A model generated the notes under the pieces. That model worked only from the letters and a program-made list of their open reading frames with translations, was not told the origin of the DNA and did not search any database. Shown piece by piece: positions 26,958-36,500 of a stretch of DNA of 64,000 bases. The translations under genes and the position numbers were made by a program. Position 1 is the stretch's first letter. Each line of letters begins with the position of its first letter. Source of the DNA: Acidibrevibacterium fodinaquatile (lineage in GTDB: Bacteria > Pseudomonadota > Alphaproteobacteria > Acetobacterales > Acetobacteraceae); NCBI RefSeq assembly GCF_003352165.1, contig NZ_CP029176.1:3789501-3853500 (forward strand), read 5' to 3'.

Positions 26958-27413
26958 CTGCGGTGAGGCCGCCACCGCCAGGTCACGAATCCGCCGCGCC
27001 ATCGCCGCAACACCATTGCCGCGATTGGTCGAAAGCGCCCCGATCAGCCCCCACGCCGTGAGAAAATCGGCGTTGGTGGCCAGAATCTCTTCGGGGAGCC
27101 GACCCGAATAAACCCGCAGCAAAAGCGCAACCAAGCCGGCAACGATCGCCGCATCCGACGCGCCGGCAAAATAGAGCCGGCCCGCCCGCATCACCGCCGC
27201 CAGCCAAACCTTGCTCTGGCAGCCCTGAACACGATGCGCGTCATCCTGCCAGGCGGCAGGAAAAGGCGGCAATTTGCGGCCAAGATCGATGATGTGGTGA
27301 TAGCGCTCCATCCAATCATCGAACACCGCCAGCTCATCGCCGATCGCAGCGATCGCCTCGGCGGCGCTCGCTTCCTCGGGAACGAAGAAAGGGTCTTCTG
27401 GCATCGCCCGCAT
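26943..27413 (-). CDS. sufE: SufE family Fe-S assembly sulfur acceptor
   Basis: 156 residues with the SufE core: WMERYHHIIDLGRKLPPFP (about 35), HRVQGCQSKVWLAAVMR, where the Cys is the persulfide acceptor (about 64), and ALLLRVYSGRLPEEILATN (about 97). It takes sulfur from a SufS desulfurase. No other suf gene is in the window. The last residues (PQKAVP) derive from the repeat element, so the C-terminus is not conserved. It follows the membrane protein and SBP56 genes on the same strand at short spacing. Confidence 0.9.
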   Translation of the reverse strand: MRAMPEDPFFVPEEASAAEAIAAIGDELAVFDDWMERYHHIIDLGRKLPPFPAAWQDDAHRVQGCQSKVWLAAVMRAGRLYFAGASDAAIVAGLVALLLRVYSGRLPEEILATNADFLTAWGLIGALSTNRGNGVAAMARRIRDLAVAASPQKAVP

Positions 27414-27452
27414 GTGCGAGCGATGCCGCCATCCGTCAAGCCGCCCGCCGCC

Positions 27453-28145
27453 TCAACGCGCCGCGAGCCCGCACAGGGCGGCGAGACGCGGCTCTCCCAT
27501 GACCAGCGCCATCAGCCCCATCGCCATGCAGGCGAATGACCACGGCAGATCGAAATTGATCCAGACCCGCGCCAAGGCGCGCAACCCGATGGTGCGCCCA
27601 AGCACCGCCGCGATCGCCGAGGATGCCGCGAGCAGCGTCGCGCTCATCACCAGGGCGATGAGAAAAGCGGCCCCGAGATCATGCGTAAGACGCGTCAGCG
27701 GGTCGAGGCGAAGGCGAAAATAGACCGGCTCGCGCCAGATCAGATCAATCAGCGTCGCCAGCATCATCAAGGGTGAACCGCAATGGGTGAGCGACATCAG
27801 GAACGACCAGCGCAACGCCCGGCGCGGCGGAATGCGGGCGAGAAAACGCGGATGGCGTGGGCGCAGACATTTGAAGAGGCCGAATCCCACCATCGCCGCG
27901 CCGATCGCCGGCATCAGCGGCGCCGGATCGCGCAGGACGAGCGCGATGAGCGCCGCAACCGGCGCCAATACGACGACGATCGCGAGAAAATGGCCGAACG
28001 CATAGCGCGCGGCGACGCCAAACGGCGCCAGCGCCCGCCGCGTCTCGAGCCCGCGCGCCAGCGCCGGCAACCAACCCATCGGCGGGTTGCAGCCCTGAAA
28101 CACCCCCATCGCCACCACCATCAGCCAGAGCGGGCCTGCCGGCAT
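27453..28145 (-). CDS. Multi-pass membrane protein of unknown function, next to SBP56
   Basis: 230 residues with about six hydrophobic segments: near 4-22, 45-70, 75-92, 112-130, 155-180 and 195-218. It has the unusual sequence GVFQGCNPPMGWLPALARG close to the N-terminus and HCGSPLMML in the middle, both with Cys, which could bind a metal or heme. I do not recognise a family. The ATG follows the SBP56 stop by 14 bp, so it is co-transcribed with it and may act in the same sulfur or metal process. Confidence 0.75.
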   Translation of the reverse strand: MPAGPLWLMVVAMGVFQGCNPPMGWLPALARGLETRRALAPFGVAARYAFGHFLAIVVVLAPVAALIALVLRDPAPLMPAIGAAMVGFGLFKCLRPRHPRFLARIPPRRALRWSFLMSLTHCGSPLMMLATLIDLIWREPVYFRLRLDPLTRLTHDLGAAFLIALVMSATLLAASSAIAAVLGRTIGLRALARVWINFDLPWSFACMAMGLMALVMGEPRLAALCGLAAR

Positions 28146-28159
28146 GTCAGGGCATCAGA

Positions 28160-29563
28160 TCAGGCAGACGCGAAGCAGAAACTCTCGGTCGAGCAATCGC
28201 CCCCTTCGAGCCGCACCTGATGGGCGCGATAGCCGGCCGGGAAGGCGAGCAGGAAATCGCGATCAGCCGTCAGCCCGCCATCGCGTCCGGCCCGCGCCAT
28301 GGCCATCTGGCCGGGCACGCCTCCCGGATAAAATTGATCATCCCAGGTGCTGTAGAGCGAATTGGTCCAATAAACCCGCTCGCCGTCGCGGCTGATCTCG
28401 ATCATCTGCGGGCCGCCGTGATAGGGCGTGCCATCGGCGTAGGGGGTTCGGGCGGCAATGCCGCCGACCCGGAGCGAGCCCGCGAGTTTTGGCGCGAACG
28501 GATCAGCCACGTCATATTGCCGCAATTCCCCGGTGCCCCAGCAGGCAACGTAGAGAAAGCGGTCATCGAGTGAGAGATCGATATCGGTGACCAGGGGTGG
28601 GACGGCGCCAAAGCCTTTGAGAAGATCGGGCAATTTCGCGGGATCGGCGGGTTCTGGCGGAATAGTCGCTGTCTTGCGGGCATGAAATTGGCCACCCTCG
28701 CGCCACCATGTCCAGATCGACCCTTCAAGATTGGTGGTATCGACGACGACGCCGAGAAACCCATAATCCTTGGTCGGCTCATGCGCCGGGCGCACCTCCA
28801 ACGCCATCTGGTGGTTGGCGCCGAGATCGATGGTCTGCAAATGCCGGCGGCCGCGCAAATCCCAAAAATGCAGCTTATGGCCGTATTGATTAGCAAGGAG
28901 GGCCTCCGGGACGATACCGTTTTCAAACAACGGCGGCAGGCCCCATTCGCTGGACACCAGGTAATCATGCGGCATGTTCCACCAGAAATCATAATGCGCG
29001 AACTGGTCGCCGCGCTCGATCTCCCATTGCCCGCGGAGTTCGAAGCTCTCGCAATCGAGCAGGAAAATCCCCGCCGGCCCCTCATCGCCGCGCGCCCCCT
29101 TGCCGCCGAGGGCGCTGATATAAATGCCTTCCGGGCCGCAATGGACGGTATGCGGCCGGGAATAGCCGGTTTTGTGGAGCAGTTCCGCGGGCTCGATCAC
29201 CTTGACGATCCGCGCCGCCCGCGGCTCGGGCTTGGTATCGATGATATAGAGCCGCGAGGAGCGGATGCCGGGGACGATCAGATAGCGGCGCTCGGTGAAC
29301 GGGTGCCCACCGGTCGGGCACAGCATGGAGCTGCAGGCATTCCAGCCGTAATGGTGCAATTCGTCGCCGATATGGGGCAACTCGACCTTGTGGACCAATT
29401 GCCGATAGGTCTTCGATCCCGGATCGAGATCGACGACACCGAGCGCATCCCCGGCGGCGCCATCGGTGCGCAAGAGCGCGACATAGCCGATGCCCTCTCG
29501 GGGCGCCGCCATCGCGAGCTTCGCCGAGGGGTAGAAGGTGGGATCGGGTCGGAAATCTCCCAT
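28160..29563 (-). CDS. mtoX: Methanethiol oxidase / selenium-binding protein SBP56 family
   Basis: 467 residues, the usual length. Family stretches are FYPSAKLAMAAPREGIGYVA (N-terminus), GDELHHYGWNACSSML (about 80), SRPHTVHCGPEGIYISALGG (about 140), YDFWWNMPHDYLVSSEWG (about 195), WGTGELRQYDVADPF and HGGPQMIEISRDGERVYWTNS near the C-terminus. The protein is a beta-propeller. Bacterial members oxidise methanethiol to formaldehyde, hydrogen sulfide and hydrogen peroxide; some act in the periplasm after secretion, but no signal peptide is visible here. The 46-residue upstream extension to 29701 was rejected. Confidence 0.9.
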   Translation of the reverse strand: MGDFRPDPTFYPSAKLAMAAPREGIGYVALLRTDGAAGDALGVVDLDPGSKTYRQLVHKVELPHIGDELHHYGWNACSSMLCPTGGHPFTERRYLIVPGIRSSRLYIIDTKPEPRAARIVKVIEPAELLHKTGYSRPHTVHCGPEGIYISALGGKGARGDEGPAGIFLLDCESFELRGQWEIERGDQFAHYDFWWNMPHDYLVSSEWGLPPLFENGIVPEALLANQYGHKLHFWDLRGRRHLQTIDLGANHQMALEVRPAHEPTKDYGFLGVVVDTTNLEGSIWTWWREGGQFHARKTATIPPEPADPAKLPDLLKGFGAVPPLVTDIDLSLDDRFLYVACWGTGELRQYDVADPFAPKLAGSLRVGGIAARTPYADGTPYHGGPQMIEISRDGERVYWTNSLYSTWDDQFYPGGVPGQMAMARAGRDGGLTADRDFLLAFPAGYRAHQVRLEGGDCSTESFCFASA

Positions 29564-29786
29564 GGTGCGCTGTCCTCCGATGATATTTTGGCGTTTTTTT
29601 GGGGTTTTGCGGTCTCGACAGGCTCGGCGTGTCGATGCGCGGCATCTCCGGGCAAGATCGCGGCGGCGGTTCAGCGTTCCCCCCTCCCCGCCAAGAGTCA
29701 AATGGAAAATCGCCCGCGAACGCCCCGCCGCCGCCGCCCGCGCAAGCGGTCTTCCGCGTCGGCACGATCGGGCTTAGGATCGCGCC

Positions 29787-30188
29787 ATGTCCTTCGCCCT
29801 TCCCTTGCCCGACTGGATGCCCGGCTGGGTGCCGATCGCCCTGCTGGTGCCAGCACTTCTCTATCTTCTCGCCTTCCTCTTCATGCCGTTCAGCGTTATC
29901 GGCGTGAAAACCCGCCTCGAGGCGCTGGAAGCCCGGCTCGACGAGCTGCAAGGGGAATTGCGCAGCCTGACGCTCCGGCTCCCCGAGCCGACACGCGGCC
30001 CGGGTGCTGAGGAGTTCTCGCTCTATGCCGGCCCGGCGGCGCGCCGCGAAGCAGCGCCGCAAGCCGCATCACCACCGATCCCGCCACCGCCGCTACGCGC
30101 CGGCGACCCCAGCGCCGAGCCGCGCGGTCAGTTCGCCTCGCCTGGCCGCCCCGTCCGCGCCGAACCCCGGCTCGACTGGCCGCATTAG
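29787..30188 (+). CDS. Small membrane protein with coiled-coil and Pro-rich tail
   Basis: 133 residues: one membrane span (about 14-36, WVPIALLVPALLYLLAFLFM), a short heptad stretch (TRLEALEARLDELQGELRSL, about 43-62), then a low-complexity Pro/Ala/Arg tail. I do not recognise a family. Spacing to the nitrilase gene is 26 bp on the same strand, and a promoter for both is expected in the 223-bp gap upstream of 29787. Confidence 0.65.
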   Translation: MSFALPLPDWMPGWVPIALLVPALLYLLAFLFMPFSVIGVKTRLEALEARLDELQGELRSLTLRLPEPTRGPGAEEFSLYAGPAARREAAPQAASPPIPPPPLRAGDPSAEPRGQFASPGRPVRAEPRLDWPH

Positions 30189-30214
30189 CCATCACCGCCG
30201 CGGAAGGAACCCTG

Positions 30215-31042
30215 ATGCGGATCAGCGTCGTCCAGATGAATCCCGGCGATGACAAAGCCGCCAATATCGCCGCCGCCGAACGCCTGATCGCGGCGTGCGT
30301 CGCCGAGGACCGGCCCGACCTCGTGAGCCTTCCCGAGATGTGGACCTCGCTCGGCGGCTCGCGCGAGACGCGGCAGCGGAACGCCGAGCCGCTGCCGGCG
30401 CCCGGCGAGACTGGCGGCGCAGCCTATGAGGCGCTCCGCGCCCTCGCCCGCCGCCATCATATCTTTGTCCATGGCGGCTCGCTCGCCGAAGCCGCCGAGG
30501 GGAGGCTTTTCAACACCACCGTCGTTTTCGACCGCGACGGGCGCGAAATCGCCCGCTACCGCAAACGCCATCTTTTCGATATCCAGACCCCGGACGGCAC
30601 CGGCTATCGCGAAAGCGCGACCTACGGCCATGGGACAGATATCGTCACCACCGCCCTCGGCCCGCTCACCGCCGGGCTCTCGATCTGCTATGATATCCGC
30701 TTTCCCGAGCACTATCTCGCGTTGCGCCGCGCCGGCGCCGATGTCATTTTTGTCCCCTCCGCCTTCACCCTGCAAACCGGCAAGGATCATTGGGAGGTCT
30801 TGCTCCGCGCCCGCGCGATCGAAACCCAATGCTGGATCGTCGCCGCCGCGACCTGCGGCCGCCATGAGGAACGCGGCGAGGCGCGTTTCACCTATGGCCA
30901 TTCCCTGATCGCCGACCCTTGGGGGCAGGTGGTGGCGATGGCGCCCGACGGGGAAGGCTTCGCAACCGCCCGCATCGATCCCGCGCGAACCGAGCGGATC
31001 CGGCGCGATATGCCCGTGCTCTCGCATCGGCGCCCCGGGTGA
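30215..31042 (+). CDS. Carbon-nitrogen hydrolase (nitrilase superfamily, Nit2/omega-amidase-like)
   Basis: 275 residues with the Glu-Lys-Cys triad of the superfamily: SLPEMWTS (about 40), YRKRHLFDI (about 117) and [15 protein letters not shown] (about 153). The IRFPE after the Cys and [16 protein letters not shown] further on match Nit1/Nit2 members, which deaminate omega-amides of keto acids or damaged glutathione. Cytoplasmic. NAD kinase follows after 2 bp. Confidence 0.9.
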   Translation: MRISVVQMNPGDDKAANIAAAERLIAACVAEDRPDLVSLPEMWTSLGGSRETRQRNAEPLPAPGETGGAAYEALRALARRHHIFVHGGSLAEAAEGRLFNTTVVFDRDGREIARYRKRHLFDIQTPDGTGYRESATYGHGTDIVTTALGPLTAGLSICYDIRFPEHYLALRRAGADVIFVPSAFTLQTGKDHWEVLLRARAIETQCWIVAAATCGRHEERGEARFTYGHSLIADPWGQVVAMAPDGEGFATARIDPARTERIRRDMPVLSHRRPG

Positions 31043-31044
31043 GC

Positions 31045-31806
31045 ATGCCGCGCATCGCCTTTCTCGCCTCGCCCGCGCGGCTGGCGCAGGAAAGCCGTGT
31101 CCGCCTCGCCGCCCGCTATGGCGATTGTCCGACGGCCCAGGCGGATTTCGTCGTCTCCCTCGGCGGCGACGGCTTCATGCTCGAAACCCTGCACCATCTG
31201 ATCAGCCATCCGCGCCCGGTCTATGGCATGAATTGTGGCTCGGTCGGGTTTTTGATGAACGCCTACGCCGAGGACGATCTCCCCGCCCGCCTCGCCCGCG
31301 CTCAAGCCGCCATCCTCTACCCGCTGCGCATGCACGCGGTCACCATGACCGGCGCGACCGAAGAGGCCCTGGCCTTCAACGAGGTTTCCCTGCTTCGCCA
31401 GCTCCGCCAAGCCGCGAAAATCCGCATTTCGATCGACGGGCGCGAACGGCTCGCGGAACTGATCTGCGACGGCGTGCTGATCTCGACCCCAGCCGGCTCG
31501 ACCGCCTATAACCTCTCCGCCCATGGCCCGATCGTGCCGCTTTCGGCCAATCTTCTGCCGCTCACCCCGATCAGCGCCTTCCGCCCCCGGCGCTGGCGCG
31601 GCGCCTTGCTACCGGGGGCGGCGGAAGTGGTGTTCGAGGTGCTGGAAGCGGAAAAACGCCCGGTCGCCGCCGTCGCCGACTTCACCGAAGTTCGCAACGT
31701 CGTCTCGGTTGCGGTCAGCGAATACCGCACCGTGGCAACCCAGGTGCTTTTCGACCCCGACCAAGCCCTCTCTGAGCGCATCATCGCCGAGCAATTCACG
31801 GTCTGA
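31045..31806 (+). CDS. nadK: NAD kinase
   Basis: 253 residues. [17 protein letters not shown] (GGDG motif, about 34), [13 protein letters not shown] (about 57), [10 protein letters not shown] (NE/D motif, about 112) and [21 protein letters not shown] (about 145-165). It makes NADP from NAD and ATP. This is the short alphaproteobacterial form, starting directly at the Rossmann half. The ATG at 31045 lies 2 bp after the amidase stop. Confidence 0.93.
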   Translation: MPRIAFLASPARLAQESRVRLAARYGDCPTAQADFVVSLGGDGFMLETLHHLISHPRPVYGMNCGSVGFLMNAYAEDDLPARLARAQAAILYPLRMHAVTMTGATEEALAFNEVSLLRQLRQAAKIRISIDGRERLAELICDGVLISTPAGSTAYNLSAHGPIVPLSANLLPLTPISAFRPRRWRGALLPGAAEVVFEVLEAEKRPVAAVADFTEVRNVVSVAVSEYRTVATQVLFDPDQALSERIIAEQFTV

Positions 31807-31894
31807 TGCGGGAAATGGCCGGTCCCATGTGAAAAATGGGACTTTGGCGAGATGCGTGGGCGTTTTTCGGGCTGAAATCCCGATGACGGCCACC

Positions 31895-31930
31895 CTAGAG
31901 CGTGATCGACTTAAACCGATCACGCTCTAG
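31895..31930. repeat. 14-bp-stem extragenic palindrome
   Basis: CTAGAGCGTGATCG (31895-31908) and CGATCACGCTCTAG (31917-31930) form a perfect stem with an 8-nt loop. This motif is recognisable as a dispersed repeat in several alphaproteobacterial genomes. It lies between convergent nadK and the DUF1491 gene and provides the stop codon (TAG) of the latter. Confidence 0.75.
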
Positions 31931-32262
31931 ATGATCTTCGCCTCGAACGGCGGCAGAAGGTCGGGTGCCTCGAACTCGACCACCCAGAGGTCGGGATCGG
32001 CGGAAATTTGGCGCGCGATGTAGGCATCGGCGGCGGCTTCGGTGACGCCGTCGGGGCCGGTTGCGCGCAGCCAAGCGCTGGTGCCATCGGCGGCGCGGAT
32101 CTGCGACAAAACGGAAAGCCCGGTGCCGGCACGCAAAACCAGGAGAACGCCCCCGGCATCAGGGTCGCCACGACGCACCAGCACCCCCGGCCGGCCCGCC
32201 GCCGTGCCGCGGCGGAGCGCCATCTGCACCCAGAACTCCGCCTTGACCCGAGGCTCTCTCAT
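31927..32262 (-). CDS. DUF1491 family protein
   Basis: 111 residues starting MREPRVKAEFWVQMALRRG, then GVLVRRGDPDAGGVLLVLRAG (about 27-47), a WLRATGPDGVTEAAADAYI region and ending PDLWVVEFEAPDLLPPFE. These are the conserved parts of DUF1491, small alphaproteobacterial proteins of unknown function. A much longer in-frame extension upstream crosses ispD and the tRNA in antisense and is not real. The stop is inside the palindrome. Confidence 0.85.
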   Translation of the reverse strand: MREPRVKAEFWVQMALRRGTAAGRPGVLVRRGDPDAGGVLLVLRAGTGLSVLSQIRAADGTSAWLRATGPDGVTEAAADAYIARQISADPDLWVVEFEAPDLLPPFEAKII

Positions 32263-32299
32263 GAACGCCGCTCTGGGCCAACCCGCCCCGCTTGGCAAG

Positions 32300-32335
32300 C
32301 GCCCCACCGGGCGCCCCACTTGGCGCCCCACCGGG
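32300..32335. repeat. 12-bp tandem repeat upstream of ispD
   Basis: Three consecutive units of GCGCCCCACCGG (the middle one GCGCCCCACTTG) lie in the 150-bp divergent gap between the DUF1491 gene and ispD. Another set of three 12-bp units sits inside ispD. Confidence 0.65.
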
Positions 32336-32412
32336 CAAGCACCTCGCTTGACCATCCCGGGTGCATCGCGGATCAGTGCCCCCGGGAGACCAAATCGACG
32401 GAGACCAATCGC

Positions 32413-33150
32413 ATGATCGTGGCGCTGATCGTTGCCGCCGGCCGCGGCAGCCGCATGGCCGGGCCGACCCCGAAGCAATACCGCCCCCTCGGCGGCGCGG
32501 CGGTGCTGCGCCACACCGTGCTCGCCTTCCACCACCATCCCGCGATCGCCCTGACCCAGGTGGTGATCCATCCCGAGGACGCGCCGCTCTACGCCGAGGC
32601 AACCGCCGGGCTCGACCTGCCGCCGGCGGTGTTCGGCGGTGCGACACGCCAGGAATCGGTCCGCCGCGGGATCGAGGCCGTGGCGGCGCGGGCGCCGGAC
32701 CATATCCTCATCCATGACGCCGTCCGCCCCTTCGTCGCGGCAGAGACGATCACGGCGGTGATCGCGGCGCTCGCGCGCCATCGCGCGGTGATCGCCGGCT
32801 TGCCGGTGGTCGATACGCTCAAGCGTTGCGCCGGCGAGATCGTCACCGCAACGCTGGACCGCGCCGGGGTGTGGCGGGCACAGACGCCGCAGGGGTTTCA
32901 TTTCCCCGACATTCGGGCCGCCCACGGGGCAGCCCACGGGGCCGCCCACGGGGCGCTCGGCGCCGGCGCCGCCGATCTCACCGATGACAGCCTGGTCGCC
33001 GAACGGGCGGGAATCCCGGTTGCGATGGTTCTCGGGCACGAGGATGCGTTCAAAATCACCACCGAGCCCGACCTCGCTCGCGCCGAGGCGATTCTCCAAC
33101 GCCGCAGGGCGGCGTCGGATCTCGCGGGTGGTGCTGCTGGTGAGGATTGA
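32413..33150 (+). CDS. ispD: 2-C-methyl-D-erythritol 4-phosphate cytidylyltransferase
   Basis: 245 residues. VAAGRGSRMAGPTPKQYRPL (CTP-binding, about 7-26), GGATRQESVRRGIEAV (about 75), HDAVRPFVAAETI (about 98), VDTLKR (about 136) and TPQGFHF (about 157). It makes CDP-methylerythritol in the MEP isoprenoid pathway. The insert AAHG three times (32917-32952) is encoded by three 12-bp repeats and is not part of the conserved fold. The C-terminus (GGAAGED) is encoded over the 3' end of tRNA-Thr on the other strand. No IspF domain is attached. Confidence 0.92.
   Translation: MIVALIVAAGRGSRMAGPTPKQYRPLGGAAVLRHTVLAFHHHPAIALTQVVIHPEDAPLYAEATAGLDLPPAVFGGATRQESVRRGIEAVAARAPDHILIHDAVRPFVAAETITAVIAALARHRAVIAGLPVVDTLKRCAGEIVTATLDRAGVWRAQTPQGFHFPDIRAAHGAAHGAAHGALGAGAADLTDDSLVAERAGIPVAMVLGHEDAFKITTEPDLARAEAILQRRRAASDLAGGAAGED
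32917..32952. repeat. 12-bp tandem repeat inside ispD
   Basis: GCCGCCCACGGG, GCAGCCCACGGG and GCCGCCCACGGG follow each other without gaps. Being a multiple of three they keep frame and encode an Ala-Ala-His-Gly run. Repeat number could vary between strains. Confidence 0.75.
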
Positions 33151-33203
33151 ACTCACGGCCTCACCCTTACCAAGGGTGTGCTCTACCACTGAGCTACAGC
33201 AGC
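33129..33203 (-). tRNA. tRNA-Thr (GGT anticodon)
   Basis: Read on the minus strand: acceptor GCTGCTG pairs with CAGCAGC, D-arm TAGCTCAGTGGTAGAGC, anticodon arm CACCC-TTGGTAA-GGGTG giving anticodon GGT, T-arm GTGAG-TTCAATC-CTCAC, discriminator A and an encoded CCA. All stems pair. It overlaps the 3' end of ispD by 22 bp in opposite orientation. Confidence 0.95.
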
Positions 33204-33554
33204 GCCGAAGATGATCCGGCCGTCTCCTAGACGCTTGCCGCCACCGGCGCAACCCTTCGGCGCATGTTGATCGCAAGGACGCGCCGGTGTGTTTTATCGC
33301 TGCCGCCAACGTGAAACGCGCAACGAGCCGGAAGACGCACCCTGCGCGGGGATGATTGCCGGCATATCTCGTGATAAGATCGTTTACCGCTGGTCAATAG
33401 ACCATAACGAGAGATAAAAATTTACTTTTCGCGAATAGGTTGATATAGGCAAGCGTGCTACGCTCGGCATTGATCTCGCCGGGCCGGCCTGCGGCGCGAG
33501 CCACGATACAACACCCCTGCCGGCGCCCATCGGCAGCGGCGAATGGAGTTTGGG
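33204..33554. other. Intergenic region between tRNA-Thr and the Hint protein gene
   Basis: About 350 bases with no gene. The part at 33370-33460 is AT-rich, and a GGTC-AATA-GACC mini-hairpin lies near 33393. A promoter for the large protein is expected here but no clear box pair is visible. GGAG at 33545-33548 sits six bases before the ATG at 33555. Confidence 0.4.
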
Positions 33555-36500
33555 ATGCCGGCCGCAACGAATGACGATTGGATCGGCACGAGCGGCGCCT
33601 GGAGCGTCGCCGGCAATTGGAGCCTCGGCACACCCGGCAGCGGCGACAATGCCGTTTTCGATACCGGCATCCCGGTTTTCGTCACCTACGCCACCACCGA
33701 CGCCATCGCCGCGCTCAGCGATCCGGGCGATCCCTATGCCACCCTCGATCTGACCGCCGGCGCGCTCAGCCTCACCGGCGGCGCCTGGGATGGCGGCATC
33801 GATCAGGCCGCCGGCAGTCTCGCCCTCGGCGCCGGCACCCTCACCCTCTCCGGCCCGGCGACGCTGGCCGGCGCGATCGCGGGGCCGGGCGTGATCGCCA
33901 TCACCGGCACCGCCGAAGCCCTCTCCGGCCTTGCCGTCAGCGGCGGCGCGACGCTCGCGGTCAGCGGCGCGCTCGAAACCTCGGGCGCGGTCACCCTGGG
34001 CGCCGCGCCTTCGGATGCGAGCGCGATCAGCATCGAAAGCGGCGCAACCTTCGTCATCGCCAATCCGACCACGCTTGCCGGCGAGGGCACCGGCGGCCTC
34101 TTCAACAGCGGCCTGATCGAGCAACTGGCGAGCGGCACCAGCGATATCGCCGGCGATTTCAGCAATAGCGGCACGCTCGCCATCGCGCATGGCGTGCTCG
34201 GTCTTTACGGTGGCACCGACACGCTCGCCGGGACGATCAGCGGCGGCGGCGGCCTCGCGGCATTCGGCGGGGCGCGGGTCGCGATCAGCGCCGGCGCCGT
34301 CATCACCGCGGCCACCCTGGAAGCGCTCAACGCCGCGACCACCCTGACCCTCGAGGGCGGCCTCGACTATGGCGGCGCGTTCACCCTCGGGCCGGGGAGC
34401 GACCTCCTTTTCGCCGGCGCCAACGAGACGCTGACGCTCTCGGGCGTTGCGAGCCTCGGCGGGGTGATCGCGGGCACGAGCGCAACGGCCGCGGATCGCG
34501 TCAACATCACCGGCGAGGGCGATCTCAACGGCCTGATCCTGAGCGATGCGACCCTCGCCGACACCACGAGCCTCACCATGGACGGGCCGGTGACGCTCGA
34601 GGGCGGCGGGGAGATCGCGGTTGCCGCCGGGGCGAGCTTCACCCTTCTCACCAATGCCGCGATCGGCGCCGAAGCCGGCATGGGGACGATCGACAATGCC
34701 GGCCTGATCGCGAAAACCGGCGGCGACGCCACCAGCTACCTCACCGCGAGCCTGAACGATACCGGCACCCTCGCCGCCGATGCCGGCACTCTCGCGCTCG
34801 ATGGCGGCAGTGCCAGCCTCGGCGGGGCGCTCTCTGGTCAAGGCACCCTCCTTCTCACCGGCGGCGGCAACTTCACCCTCGATAGCGGCGTCGTCGTCAC
34901 CGTCGCCGACCTCGCCGTCACCGGCGCCGGCAGCGAACTCACCCTCGCGACCTCGCTCAGCGATGCCGGCGGCGTCACCCTCGGAACCGGGGCGACGCTC
35001 GCGCTCGGCGGCGAAAGCCTCACGCTCTCGGGCAGCGCCATCGCGCTCGATGGCACCCTTGCCGGGCCGGGCACGCTCGCGCTCTCGGGGAGCGCCGATC
35101 TCTCCGGCCTCGCCCTCGAAGGCGGCGCGACTCTCGCGCTCGCCGGCACCGCGCTCGCCGACGGGCCGCTCACGCTCGGCACCGCGAGCGGCGGCAGCGA
35201 ACTCATCGTCGAGGCCGGCGGCTCGCTCACCCTCGCCACGGCATCGGCGATTTCCGGCACCGGCACCCTGGTCAATGACGGGGTGATCACCGGCTGGAAC
35301 GGGCTCGGCGCGACGACCCTCTCCGCCGCGCTCGACAATCAGGGCACGCTCGCGCTCGACGCCGGCACGCTCGCGCTCACCGGCGCGGTCAGCAATGGCG
35401 GCCTTATCAGCGTCGCCGATGGCGCGCTGTCGGTCGCCGGCGGGCTCGGTGGCGGCGGCACGCTGAGCCTCGGCGCCGGTGCCGAGGCAACCCTCGGGGG
35501 GGCAGCCTCGGGGACGATCCATTTCGCTGCCGCCGATGCCGCCCTCACCCTCGATGCCCTGGCGTCCGTCGCGGCGACGATCACCGGCTTTGCCGCCGGC
35601 GACACCATCGATCTCGCCACGCTCGAAGCGAACGGATTTTCCTATAGCGGCGGCACGCTGACGCTGACGGACGCAACTGGCGGCGGCGCGGCGAGCGTGG
35701 TCGGCGCGCTTGCCCTGCCAGGGCTCGGGAGTTCGCCCTCGCTCGCGCTCGCCAATGACGGCGCCAACGGCACCGAGATCCTGCTTTCGCCTGCCAGCAC
35801 GGTGTTCAGCTACCCCTCGGCGGCGATCACCCTCGATAGCTGGAATTGGTCGAGCGGCGGCTGGGAAACCACGCCCACCAGCAACGATGACGCCATCATC
35901 CCCAATGACGGCAGCACCGCCCAGACCATCGCGTTCATTAACGATACCACGGTCGAGGCGCTTGGCGGCGGCAATCTCGTCACCCTCTTGCTCAGCGCCG
36001 GCACCCTCGCCGTTGATAGCGGCCTTGCCTGGAACGGCGGCCTCACGGTCGATGGCGGCGCCCTCGATCTCCTCTCGGGCGGCACCATCGGCGGCGGCTT
36101 TTCGCTCGCCGCCGGCAATACCGCCGTCATCGGCGCCAATGCGCTCACGCTCGGCAGCGCCGATATCGCCGGCACCATCAGCGGCGGCGGCACGCTCGAT
36201 TTCGTCACCGGCGGCGGCACCATCGAAGCCGGCGCCGCGATCACCACCGGCGGCATCGCCATCGCCGATGCGCTGACGCTCGCCGCCTCGCTCTCCTATG
36301 CCGGGGATTTCGCCCTCGCCGCCGCCGGCACACTCGCGCTCGGCGGCGAGACCCTGACCCTGAGCGGCGACGCAACGCTCGACGGCACCGTGGCCGGCGC
36401 CGGCAGCCTGATCGTCACCGGCACGGGCGATCTTGCCGACGCGATCATCGGCGACAACGCCGGCCTGATCGATAGCGGGACGCTTTTCGATGGCGGCGCC

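Noticed and set aside
32413-33150. Possible bifunctional IspDF
   Set aside because: The frame ends at 33150 right after the IspD domain; no IspF motifs follow.
31927-33309. 460-codon extension of the DUF1491 frame
   Set aside because: It crosses ispD and tRNA-Thr antisense. Only the last 111 codons match DUF1491.
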